A stretch of 5,357 nt of DNA from Beijerinckiaceae bacterium (GTDB lineage: Bacteria > Pseudomonadota > Alphaproteobacteria > Rhizobiales > Beijerinckiaceae): positions 1 to 5,357 of the forward strand of contig CANGRU010000143.1 in NCBI GenBank assembly GCA_947456315.1, read 5' to 3'. Each line of letters opens with the position of its first letter. Positions within the stretch are counted from its first letter, which is position 1. A program made the position numbers and the translations under genes. The notes under the pieces are model-generated. The model made no database searches and had not been told where the DNA came from. It saw nothing but the letters and a program-made list of their open reading frames with translations. Shown here in pieces: positions 1 to 5,357 of the stretch.

Positions 1-961
1 CACCATGGAAGATATTGATCGCCTGTCGCGCCGCGTGCCCGTGCTGTGCAAAGTCGCACCTGCTGTCGCCGATGTGCATATTGAAGACGTGCATCGCGCA
101 GGCGGCATTATGTCGATTCTGGGCCAGCTTGATCGCGCAGGCCTGTTGCACACTGACACACCGACCGTGCACGCCCCGAGCATGGGTGCGGCACTCGACA
201 AGTGGGATATCAGCCGCACGCGTGATGAGAAGGTGCGTGCCTTCTTCCGTGCTGCTCCCGGTGGCGTGCCGACACAAACCGCCTTCTCGCAAGATCGTCG
301 CTGGGATGACCTTGATGAAGATCGGCAGAGCGGCGTGATCCGCGATGCCGACCACGCCTATTCCAAAGATGGTGGTCTGGCTGTGCTGAGCGGCAATATC
401 GCGCTGGATGGCTGCATTGTGAAAACAGCGGGCGTGGATGAAAGCATCCATATTTTTGCTGGCCCCGCGCGCGTCTTTGAAAGTCAGGACGATGCGGTGG
501 ATGCGATCTTGCGCGGCAAGATCAAAGCGGGCGATGTCGTTGTCATCCGCTATGAAGGACCGCGCGGCGGCCCCGGCATGCAGGAAATGCTCTATCCGAC
601 GAGCTACATCAAATCGAAGGGCTTGGGCAAACTCTGCGCGCTGGTGACAGACGGTCGTTTTTCGGGCGGCACGTCGGGCCTCTCCATCGGCCATTGCTCG
701 CCGGAAGCTGCCGAAGGCGGCGCCATCGCTTTGGTTGAAGAAGGTGATCGCATCGAGATCAACATTCCCAAGCGCTCGATTGCTTTGGCAATCAGCGATG
801 CGGAACTGGCCAAGCGCCGTGCCGCGATGGAAGCCAAGGGCAAGGACGCCTGGAAGCCTGCCAAAGTGCGCGCGCGCAAAGTCACCACGGCTCTGCGCGC
901 ATATGCAGCTTTTGCAACCAGCGCTGCCAAGGGCGCGGTTCGCCAACTGCCCGACGAATAA
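1..961 (+). CDS. ilvD: Dihydroxy-acid dehydratase, C-terminal part (5' end outside window)
   Basis: IlvD is a cytoplasmic Fe-S enzyme that dehydrates 2,3-dihydroxy-isovalerate and 2,3-dihydroxy-3-methylvalerate to the 2-keto acids, the third common step of valine/isoleucine synthesis. The frame is open to the left edge (first whole codon at base 2), so the ATG at base 5 is internal. About 318 residues are present of the roughly 610-616 usual for the long E. coli-type enzyme, and I recall close collinear similarity to E. coli IlvD. Visible family blocks, numbered from that internal Met, are the EDVHRAGG region (27-34), [11 protein letters not shown] (118-128), CIVKTAGVD (137-145), [16 protein letters not shown] (185-200) and the ILVD/EDD signature [11 protein letters not shown] (213-223). 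The fragment ends with the usual ALRAYA..ATSA.KGAVR tail. The cluster-binding cysteines lie in the missing N-terminal half. There is no frameshift, and an intrinsic terminator follows the stop within 6 bases. Confidence 0.97.
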   Translation, partial: TMEDIDRLSRRVPVLCKVAPAVADVHIEDVHRAGGIMSILGQLDRAGLLHTDTPTVHAPSMGAALDKWDISRTRDEKVRAFFRAAPGGVPTQTAFSQDRRWDDLDEDRQSGVIRDADHAYSKDGGLAVLSGNIALDGCIVKTAGVDESIHIFAGPARVFESQDDAVDAILRGKIKAGDVVVIRYEGPRGGPGMQEMLYPTSYIKSKGLGKLCALVTDGRFSGGTSGLSIGHCSPEAAEGGAIALVEEGDRIEINIPKRSIALAISDAELAKRRAAMEAKGKDAWKPAKVRARKVTTALRAYAAFATSAAKGAVRQLPDE

Positions 962-966
962 TGTGC

Positions 967-991
967 AAGGCGGCGCGCAAGCGCCGCTTTT
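967..991 (+). terminator. Intrinsic terminator after ilvD
   Basis: A perfect 7-bp GC stem (GCGGCGC at 970-976 pairing with GCGCCGC at 981-987) closes a GCAA tetraloop and is followed directly by TTTT (988-991). Three more pairs (A967, A968 and G969 with the U-tract) can extend the stem. It starts 6 bases after the ilvD stop, the expected place for a Rho-independent terminator, and separates ilvD from the MFS gene. The U-tract is short, so some read-through is possible. Confidence 0.85.
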
Positions 992-1010
992 CATGCCGCC
1001 CATAAAGACA

Positions 1011-1015
1011 AAAGG
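1011..1015 (+). promoter_or_regulatory. Ribosome binding site deciding the GTG start of the MFS gene
   Basis: AAAGG lies 8 bases upstream of the GTG at 1024. The first in-frame ATG (1060) has no purine-rich Shine-Dalgarno sequence before it, so the GTG is the better start. Confidence 0.6.
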
Positions 1016-1023
1016 CCGCTCAG

Positions 1024-2265
1024 GTGAAAATTGTCGTCCCCGCTTTGATCAAGCGCAACATGGCTCTGTTTGCGCTGTCCCAAAGCTTCACTGGTGCCGG
1101 CATGCAATTCATCTACGGGCTCGGGCCTTTGATGATTGTGGGCATCAGCGGCTCGAATGATCTGGCAGGCCTGTCGGTTGCCTTGATCGGTCTGTCGCGC
1201 TTTCTCGTCTCCTATCCGATTGGCAAGATCACCGATTCTTACGGCCGCAAGCCCGGCATTCTGATGGGTCTTGCTTTGGCCATGGTCGGCACATTGATCA
1301 TCGCCTTCGGGCAAAACATCTCGCATCTGGTCTGGGTGATTATCGGCATTCTTGTCTTTGGCATGGGCATGAATGCGGCCCAGCAAATGCGCGTGGGCGC
1401 AACCGATATGTTCCCCTCCGCGCTGCGTGGACAAGCACTCGGCTATATTGCGCTGGGCACATTCGCCGGCCTCATCCTGTCGCCTGCGGTCGTCAATCTG
1501 GGCGAGCGCTTGTCCGACTCGGGCCTTGGCAATGCACTTGTTCTGCCATGGCTCATGTTGCCTGTGTTGATCATCATCGGCGCGGGACTTGTTTATTTTG
1601 TGCGCCCCGACCCCAAAGAGATCGGCCAGAATCTGGCGCGTTATTATCCGGGTTATGTCGAGCCGCAACATGCGGTCGGTGACAGCACAAAGTTTTCAGG
1701 CGGCAGCCTGATGTCCTATGTGCCGACACGGCTTGCCATTGCAGCCAATGCCGCGGCACAGGGCAATATGTCGATTGTCATGGTGCTGACATCCCTTGTG
1801 CTGCAACACCATGGTCATTCGCTCACCGCTATTGCCTGGGCGCATTTGTTTCACTCCGCCGGCATGTTTGCTTTCTCGATCCCGATCGGAAAACTCTCCG
1901 ACAGAATAGGCCGCGCCAAAATCATGTATCCGGGCCTGATCCTGACCATTGCGGGGGCAGCCCTCGTTGGTCTGACCACCGGATATGTTCCGATCACCTT
2001 CGGCACGTTTCTGGTGGGCATCGGCTGGGCCATGACCAATGTGGCCTCGACTGCATTGCTGGCCGACGAAGTCGACACCAGCATGCGCGGGCGCGCCATT
2101 GGCACGAATGATTCATGGGCGGGCGGCACCAGCCTTGTCTTGTCGATCATCACTGGGCCGCTGATTTCAGCGCTTGGTCTGCCTGCGTCAGGACTCTTTG
2201 CTGCTTTTGTTGCTGGCGTGCCATTGCTCATGTGGGCTTGGTCTTTGCGCGCGGTGCGCAGCTGA
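1024..2265 (+). CDS. Major facilitator superfamily (MFS) transporter, 12-TM type, substrate unknown
   Basis: This is a 413-residue inner-membrane secondary transporter with two halves of about six hydrophobic segments each. The family signature (motif A) after TM2 is GKITDSYGRKP at residues 67-77, and its second-half counterpart GKLSDRIGRAK is at 289-299. A hydrophilic central loop of about 35 residues (194-230, beginning RPDPKEIG) joins the halves, as in typical 12-TM MFS proteins. Length and motif placement suggest a drug or metabolite proton antiporter, but nothing in the sequence fixes the substrate, and I do not recognise a named subfamily. The chosen start is GTG, supported by AAAGG 8 bases upstream; ATG at 1060 is an alternative that would remove 12 residues. 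The stop TGA overlaps the ATG of the next gene by one base, pointing to translational coupling. The terminator just upstream implies either read-through from ilvD or a promoter inside the ilvD end; I see no convincing promoter in the 32 bases between. Confidence 0.9.
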   Translation: MKIVVPALIKRNMALFALSQSFTGAGMQFIYGLGPLMIVGISGSNDLAGLSVALIGLSRFLVSYPIGKITDSYGRKPGILMGLALAMVGTLIIAFGQNISHLVWVIIGILVFGMGMNAAQQMRVGATDMFPSALRGQALGYIALGTFAGLILSPAVVNLGERLSDSGLGNALVLPWLMLPVLIIIGAGLVYFVRPDPKEIGQNLARYYPGYVEPQHAVGDSTKFSGGSLMSYVPTRLAIAANAAAQGNMSIVMVLTSLVLQHHGHSLTAIAWAHLFHSAGMFAFSIPIGKLSDRIGRAKIMYPGLILTIAGAALVGLTTGYVPITFGTFLVGIGWAMTNVASTALLADEVDTSMRGRAIGTNDSWAGGTSLVLSIITGPLISALGLPASGLFAAFVAGVPLLMWAWSLRAVRS

Positions 2266-3158
2266 TGTCAGCTACCCTGCCCCTGCGCCATGCTTTGCTG
2301 GCTGTCGCCATTATGGCCGTCTGGGGCAGTAATTTTGTCGTTATGAAGAGCGGGCTCGAGCATCTGCCGCCTTTGTTCTTCGCTGGTGTGCGCTTCACGC
2401 TCGCCGCTTTTCCGTTGGTCTTTGTCTTGCCGCGCCCACCCGTCGCTTGGTCCAATCTTGCGGCCTATGGGCTGTTCATCGGCTTTGGCCAATTTGGCCT
2501 CGTCTTCACCGCACTCAATGGACATATCTCGCCAGCGCTCGCCTCATTGGTTGCGCAGGTGCAGGTCTTCTTCACCATCGGCCTCGCCTTTGTGCTGAAC
2601 GGCGAGCGCATCAGCGCGCTGCAAGGCGGCTCACTGGTGCTGGCGGCCTCCGGCCTTCTTGTGATCGGCCTGCACACAGATGCGCAGACAAGCCTGACAG
2701 GCCTGATGCTGATGCTGGGCGCGGCTTTGTGCTGGGCGCTTGGCAATATGGTCGGGCGCAAGGCCGGGCAGATCAACATGCTGGCCTATATTGCCTGGTC
2801 GAGCCTGTTTGCCGCTCCGCCGCTCTTTGCCCTGTCCTGGCTGATGGAAGGCCCGGCAGCCATTGCCACTGGCGTCACAGAATCCGACCTTGGCACATGG
2901 GGGGCCGTGATCTGGCAGACTGTGGGCAATTCGCTGTTTGGTTATGGCGCCTGGAGCTGGCTCTTGTCACGTCATCCGGCCGCCCTCGTCACGCCGATGG
3001 CCCTGCTGGTGCCTCTGTTTGGTTTTGCTGCCTCTGCGCTCTGGCTGGGCGAGCCGCTCCCCTTTTGGAAGCTTGCAGCAGCAGCCCTAGTCATGGCAGG
3101 TCTGAGTGCAAACCTGCTCGCGCCCTTTTTGCGGCAGCAGGATGGGGAGACTGTGTGA
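2265..3158 (+). CDS. eamA: EamA-like DMT-family exporter (10 TM)
   Basis: This 297-residue protein is an inner-membrane drug/metabolite transporter with two EamA repeats (about 10-137 and 145-288) and ten hydrophobic segments. The N-terminal block AVWGSNFVVMKSGLEHLPPL (18-37) closely resembles the matching region of E. coli EamA/YdeD, an exporter of O-acetylserine and cysteine pathway metabolites. Family-typical GE pairs end TM4 (NGERIS, 112-117) and TM9 (LGEPL, 261-265). The length matches E. coli EamA (about 299). The frame stays open upstream to 2115, but that would overlap the MFS gene by 150 bases and add a Cys/Trp-rich non-membrane stretch. The ATG at 2265, overlapping the MFS stop as TGATG, gives the normal EamA N-terminus and is preferred. 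It lacks a strong Shine-Dalgarno sequence, consistent with coupling to the upstream gene. The family is sure; the exact substrate, and so the symbol, is by similarity only. Its own TGA overlaps the slyX ATG. Confidence 0.9.
   Translation: MSATLPLRHALLAVAIMAVWGSNFVVMKSGLEHLPPLFFAGVRFTLAAFPLVFVLPRPPVAWSNLAAYGLFIGFGQFGLVFTALNGHISPALASLVAQVQVFFTIGLAFVLNGERISALQGGSLVLAASGLLVIGLHTDAQTSLTGLMLMLGAALCWALGNMVGRKAGQINMLAYIAWSSLFAAPPLFALSWLMEGPAAIATGVTESDLGTWGAVIWQTVGNSLFGYGAWSWLLSRHPAALVTPMALLVPLFGFAASALWLGEPLPFWKLAAAALVMAGLSANLLAPFLRQQDGETV
3144..3149 (+). promoter_or_regulatory. Ribosome binding site of slyX
   Basis: GGGGAG lies within the last codons of the eamA-like gene, 8 bases before the ATG at 3158. 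It is the strongest Shine-Dalgarno sequence in the cluster and fixes the slyX start, although the same frame is open for more than 700 bases upstream. Confidence 0.7.
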
Positions 3159-3370
3159 TGAAGGATTTGCTGGCGAGGCTCGAGACGGTTGAGGAAACCG
3201 TCGCCCATCAGGCGCAATCCATTGATGATCTCAATCGCACGATCACAGAACAATGGAAGATTATCGAAGCGCTGAAGCATGGCTATGCGCAATTGAGTGA
3301 TCGCGTGCAAGAAGCCGAAACCAATGCCCGCGTGTCAGGCGCGCCCGAGCCACCACCACCCCATTATTGA
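3158..3370 (+). CDS. slyX: SlyX family protein (short coiled coil)
   Basis: This is a small 70-residue protein of the SlyX family, whose biochemical role is not established; in E. coli slyX lies beside slyD. The N-terminal two thirds (about 3-55) is a charged amphipathic helix with heptad-like hydrophobic spacing (LLARLETVEETVAHQAQSID, then LNRTIT, IIEALK, LSDRV), expected to form a coiled coil. The sequence ends in the family hallmark PPPHY tail (66-70), shared with E. coli SlyX (about 72 residues), so the protein is full length. There is no signal peptide or membrane segment, so it should be cytoplasmic. The ATG overlaps the preceding stop as TGATG and has a good GGGGAG site 8 bases upstream. 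The gene is easy to miss because its frame continues open far upstream inside the transporter gene; that extension is out of frame with the real transporter and is not coding. idi starts 11 bases downstream, so slyX is probably part of the same transcript. Confidence 0.92.
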   Translation: MKDLLARLETVEETVAHQAQSIDDLNRTITEQWKIIEALKHGYAQLSDRVQEAETNARVSGAPEPPPPHY

Positions 3371-3381
3371 GATGTGAGCGC

Positions 3382-3978
3382 ATGAGCATGTCCGGTAATT
3401 TCGGTCATAATCTGCGGCCCGATCCGCGCGGTGTCGTGCTGCTGGATGACCAAGATCGTGCCATTGGCACAGCCGGAAAACATGCCGCCCATATGCGCGG
3501 GCTCTACCATGCGGCCATTTCGATCATTCTGGTCGACCGCTCCGGACGGCAATTGCTGCAACAACGCGCTTTTACCAAATATCATTGTGGTGGTTTGTGG
3601 ACCAATGCCTGTTGCTCGCATCAAATGACGGGCGAGACATCGGCTGCCGCCGCCAGGCGGCGCTTGTTTCAGGAATTGCGCCTCAACACCAAACTCACCC
3701 AGCTGGCGCGTGTGCGCTACCGCGCGCGTGTCGGCCATCTGACCGAACATGAATGTGTCGATGTCTTTGTCGGCCTTCTCGATAACATGCCGCGCATCAA
3801 TCCGTGCGAGGCCGCAAGTGTGGCTTGGCTCTCGCCCGGTGACCGACACGCCCATGATCCGCTGACGCCTTGGTCGGCACTTTATCTTGAGCTGTTTGGA
3901 TTTGAGGGGCCACGCGCCCGCGCCTTGGGGCTGGATGATGGAACCATCCACGATTGCGGGCCGACGTTCCGGCTTTGA
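3382..3978 (+). CDS. idi: Isopentenyl-diphosphate delta-isomerase, type I (Nudix fold)
   Basis: This cytoplasmic enzyme interconverts isopentenyl and dimethylallyl diphosphate, balancing the two C5 isoprenoid precursors. The protein has 198 residues (E. coli Idi has 182). With numbering from the ATG at 3382, family residues are visible: metal-binding His37 and His43 (AAHMRGLYH), the LWTNACCSHQ block with catalytic Cys78 and metal ligand His80 (aligning with Cys67 and His69 of E. coli TNSVCGH), a Nudix-like helix GETSAAAARRRLFQEL (84-99), the acidic pair Glu122/Glu124 in TEHEC (Glu114/Glu116 of E. coli) and Trp164 in TPW. All catalytic positions I can check are kept. The start is uncertain among ATG 3382, ATG 3388 (with TGAG 9 bases upstream) and a TTG at 3367; the differences are 2-5 residues. 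It directly follows slyX in the same orientation. No carotenoid, bacteriochlorophyll or MEP-pathway gene is visible beside it. A tail of about 25 residues after the Trp helix is longer than I expect and its role is unknown. Confidence 0.94.
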   Translation: MSMSGNFGHNLRPDPRGVVLLDDQDRAIGTAGKHAAHMRGLYHAAISIILVDRSGRQLLQQRAFTKYHCGGLWTNACCSHQMTGETSAAAARRRLFQELRLNTKLTQLARVRYRARVGHLTEHECVDVFVGLLDNMPRINPCEAASVAWLSPGDRHAHDPLTPWSALYLELFGFEGPRARALGLDDGTIHDCGPTFRL

Positions 3979-4022
3979 CGCGCCTATCCGTATGGCTGCG
4001 CTGACGCTCGACGCAAACCGGC

Positions 4023-4053
4023 TTGACCTGCGCGCCATTGCAGGTTGTATCGA
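4023..4053 (+). promoter_or_regulatory. Candidate MerR-family (CueR/HmrR-like) metal-responsive promoter of copA
   Basis: A -35 box TTGACC (4023-4028) is followed, after a long 19-base spacer, by a -10-like TATCGA (4048-4053). The spacer contains a perfect inverted repeat, ACCTGC (4026-4031) and GCAGGT (4040-4045), separated by 8 bases and overlapping the -35. Over-long spacing with a dyad between the boxes is the hallmark of MerR-family activator promoters. The E. coli copA promoter bound by CueR, as I remember it, has the same TTGACC, ACC...GGT frame and 19-base spacer, but its dyad is ACCTTCC/GGAAGGT. The half-sites here differ (CTGC rather than CTTCC), the overall dyad is one base shorter, and the -10 is weak. 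Predicted transcription would start near 4060, about 20 bases before the copA ATG. The identity of the regulator is inferred; no merR-type gene lies in the window. Confidence 0.7.
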
Positions 4054-4080
4054 CAGAACAAGACGCTCAAAGGGCACATC

Positions 4081-5357
4081 ATGACACAGACCACGCACAT
4101 CCATACCGAGGCTTGCGGCGAGGCGCGTGATCCTGTTTGCGGCATGATGGCCAAGACAGATGGCTCGAAGCCGAGCTCGCATGTGGGCGAGCGTGATTTC
4201 TTTTTCTGCGGGCCTGGCTGCAAAACGAAATTCGATGCCGACACCCAATATTATCTGACGCGCACTGCCAAAGATCCGGTCTGCGAGATGGATGTGAATG
4301 TGGCCAACGCCAAATATGCGTTGCGCCACAACAAGAAGAGCTATTATTTCTGCTCGCCCGTTTGCCAGACCAAATTCGAAGCCGCGCCCGAAACCTATAC
4401 AGGTGAAGCCGCACCCGCGCCCACCGCCCCTGTTCCAGAGGGCACCGTTTACACCTGCCCGATGGACCCCGAAATTCGCCAGATCGGGCCAGGCACATGC
4501 CCGATATGCGGCATGGCTTTGGAACCCGATGTGCCAAGCGCAACAACGGGCCCCAATCCCGAATATATCGACTTCATGCGCCGCCTTGCTTTGGCTGGCC
4601 CCTTGGTGATCCCTGTGGTGATCCTTGAGATGGGCGGCCATGTTGGCGCCTTCGACTGGATGTCGCCCTTTGTCTCCGGCGTCATCCAGCTTGCCTTTGC
4701 ACTGCCCGTTATTCTCTGGGCGGGGCGACCGTTCTTTGAACGCGGATGGCTGTCGCTGAAGACGCGCAACCTCAACATGTTCACGCTGATTGCCATGGGC
4801 ACGGGCGTGGCTTTTGCCTATAGCCTTGTGGCGCTGTTTGCGCCCGACCTGTTTCCGCATGCCTTCCGTCACCATGATGGCTCGGTGCCGATTTATTTTG
4901 AAGCTGCATCGGTCATCATTATTCTGGTGCTGGTCGGACAAGTTCTGGAATTGCGCGCGCGTGAGCAAACCGGCAGCGCGATACGCGCATTGCTTGATCT
5001 GGCGCCTGTGACCGCCCGCCGCCTGCGTGCCGATGGCACAGAAGAAGAGATCTCGTTGGATCTTGCCAAAATTGGCGATCAATTGCGTGTGCGCCCCGGT
5101 GACAAAGTGCCTCTCGATGGCGTTGTGACGGAAGGGCGCAGTGCGGTGGATGAATCTTTTGTCACAGGCGAAAGCATGCCTGTGACCAAAGAAGTCGGCA
5201 TGAAACTCATTGGCGGCACGATCAATGGCACCGGATCATTGATCATGCGGGCCGAAAAAATTGGCCGCGACACAATGCTCTCGCAAATTGTGCAAATGGT
5301 TGCCAATGCGCAGCGCTCACGCGCACCCATCCAGCGTCTGGCAGATCAGGTGGCCGG
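4081..5357 (+). CDS. copA: Heavy-metal (copper/silver-type) P1B-ATPase with YHS-YHS-HMBD N-terminus, 3' end outside window
   Basis: This inner-membrane ATP-driven exporter probably expels Cu(I)/Ag(I); 425 codons are visible and the frame is open to the right edge. The order is a His/Cys-containing leader (THIHTEAC, 5-12), YHS domain 1 (DPVCGM 17-22, FFCGPGCKTKF 41-51), YHS domain 2 (DPVCEM 65-70, YFCSPVCQTKF 89-99), an Ala/Pro linker (101-120), a heavy-metal-binding domain (YTCPMDPE 124-131, GTCPICGMALEP 138-149), then four membrane segments (about 167-187, 196-216, 231-254, 272-292). The actuator domain follows, with the TGES motif at 362-365. No HMA domain (GMTCxxC) is present before the membrane part. 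The block NLNMFTLIAMGTGVAFAYS (230-248) is typical of copper-type members. The CPC metal site, DKTGT phosphorylation site and HP motif lie beyond the window, so metal specificity is not proven. AAAGGG lies 6 bases before the ATG, and the MerR-type promoter upstream supports copper control. Alternatives are a SilP-like silver pump or another P1B subtype. Confidence 0.93.
   Translation, partial: MTQTTHIHTEACGEARDPVCGMMAKTDGSKPSSHVGERDFFFCGPGCKTKFDADTQYYLTRTAKDPVCEMDVNVANAKYALRHNKKSYYFCSPVCQTKFEAAPETYTGEAAPAPTAPVPEGTVYTCPMDPEIRQIGPGTCPICGMALEPDVPSATTGPNPEYIDFMRRLALAGPLVIPVVILEMGGHVGAFDWMSPFVSGVIQLAFALPVILWAGRPFFERGWLSLKTRNLNMFTLIAMGTGVAFAYSLVALFAPDLFPHAFRHHDGSVPIYFEAASVIIILVLVGQVLELRAREQTGSAIRALLDLAPVTARRLRADGTEEEISLDLAKIGDQLRVRPGDKVPLDGVVTEGRSAVDESFVTGESMPVTKEVGMKLIGGTINGTGSLIMRAEKIGRDTMLSQIVQMVANAQRSRAPIQRLADQVA

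Noticed and set aside
604..930. Antisense open frame opposite the end of ilvD
   Set aside because: It is an Ala/Arg/Ser-rich shadow of the strongly conserved ilvD 3' end, with no domain.
991..1671. Antisense open frame (226 codons) opposite the first half of the MFS gene
   Set aside because: Same codon-aligned shadow effect. The product is a His/Gln/Asp-rich low-complexity-like sequence, as expected from the complement of hydrophobic membrane codons, and it starts inside a membrane-protein gene.
2115..2264. 50-codon N-terminal extension of the EamA-like protein
   Set aside because: It would overlap the MFS gene by 150 bases, encodes an unrelated Cys/Trp-rich stretch, and lies before the standard EamA N-terminus that begins at the ATG at 2265.
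2447..3157. Long + strand frame upstream of slyX in the same frame
   Set aside because: It lies entirely within the EamA-like gene in another frame and its product is Arg/Ala/Cys-rich with no domain. Only the part from 3158 is a real gene.
3979..4080. Possible small gene or regulator gene between idi and copA
   Set aside because: There is no start codon with a ribosome site and no open frame of useful length on the + strand. The gap is explained by the promoter, a short leader and the copA ribosome binding site.
3364..5082. Very long antisense open frame (572 codons) opposite idi, the copA promoter gap and copA
   Set aside because: idi and copA happen to be in the same reading frame, and this antisense frame is codon-aligned with both. 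It is interrupted only where the sense strand uses TTA, CTA or TCA codons, which are nearly absent here. The product has no recognisable domain, while both sense genes have clear family motifs.

Overview
The window is gene-dense bacterial chromosome with every recognisable gene on the + strand. It looks GC-rich (roughly 60% by eye), and Leu TTA/CTA and Ser TCA codons are very scarce, at least in the MFS gene, idi and copA. The long E. coli-type IlvD, SlyX, type I Idi and a YHS-bearing P1B-ATPase behind a MerR-type promoter fit a proteobacterium, most likely an alphaproteobacterium. That assignment is inference from protein style and base composition; no rRNA or other taxonomic marker is present.

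Layout. Bases 1-961 hold the C-terminal half of ilvD (branched-chain amino acid synthesis), cut by the left edge and closed by a clear intrinsic terminator (967-991). Next comes a tightly packed block of four genes: an MFS transporter (1024-2265), an EamA-like DMT exporter (2265-3158), slyX (3158-3370) and idi, type I isopentenyl-diphosphate isomerase (about 3382-3978). The first three overlap as stop/start TGATG junctions and idi follows 11 bases later, so they are probably co-transcribed and translationally coupled. A 102-base gap (3979-4080) holds a MerR-family-type promoter with a dyad between -35 and -10. It drives a copper-type P1B-ATPase (copA, 4081 to the right edge), which is cut before its CPC and DKTGT motifs.

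How the genes relate. ilvD is an independent housekeeping unit. The MFS-eamA-slyX-idi block joins two membrane transporters, a small coiled-coil protein of unknown role and an isoprenoid enzyme; no shared pathway is evident. The copper ATPase appears to be its own metal-induced unit. Its N-terminus carries two YHS domains and one CPM/CPICGM heavy-metal-binding domain in place of the classical HMA domains.

I see no mobile element, CRISPR array, tRNA or rRNA, and no clearly undescribed system. The points most worth a second look are the metal-responsive promoter, the tandem YHS-YHS-HMBD N-terminus, and slyX coupled between a transporter gene and idi.
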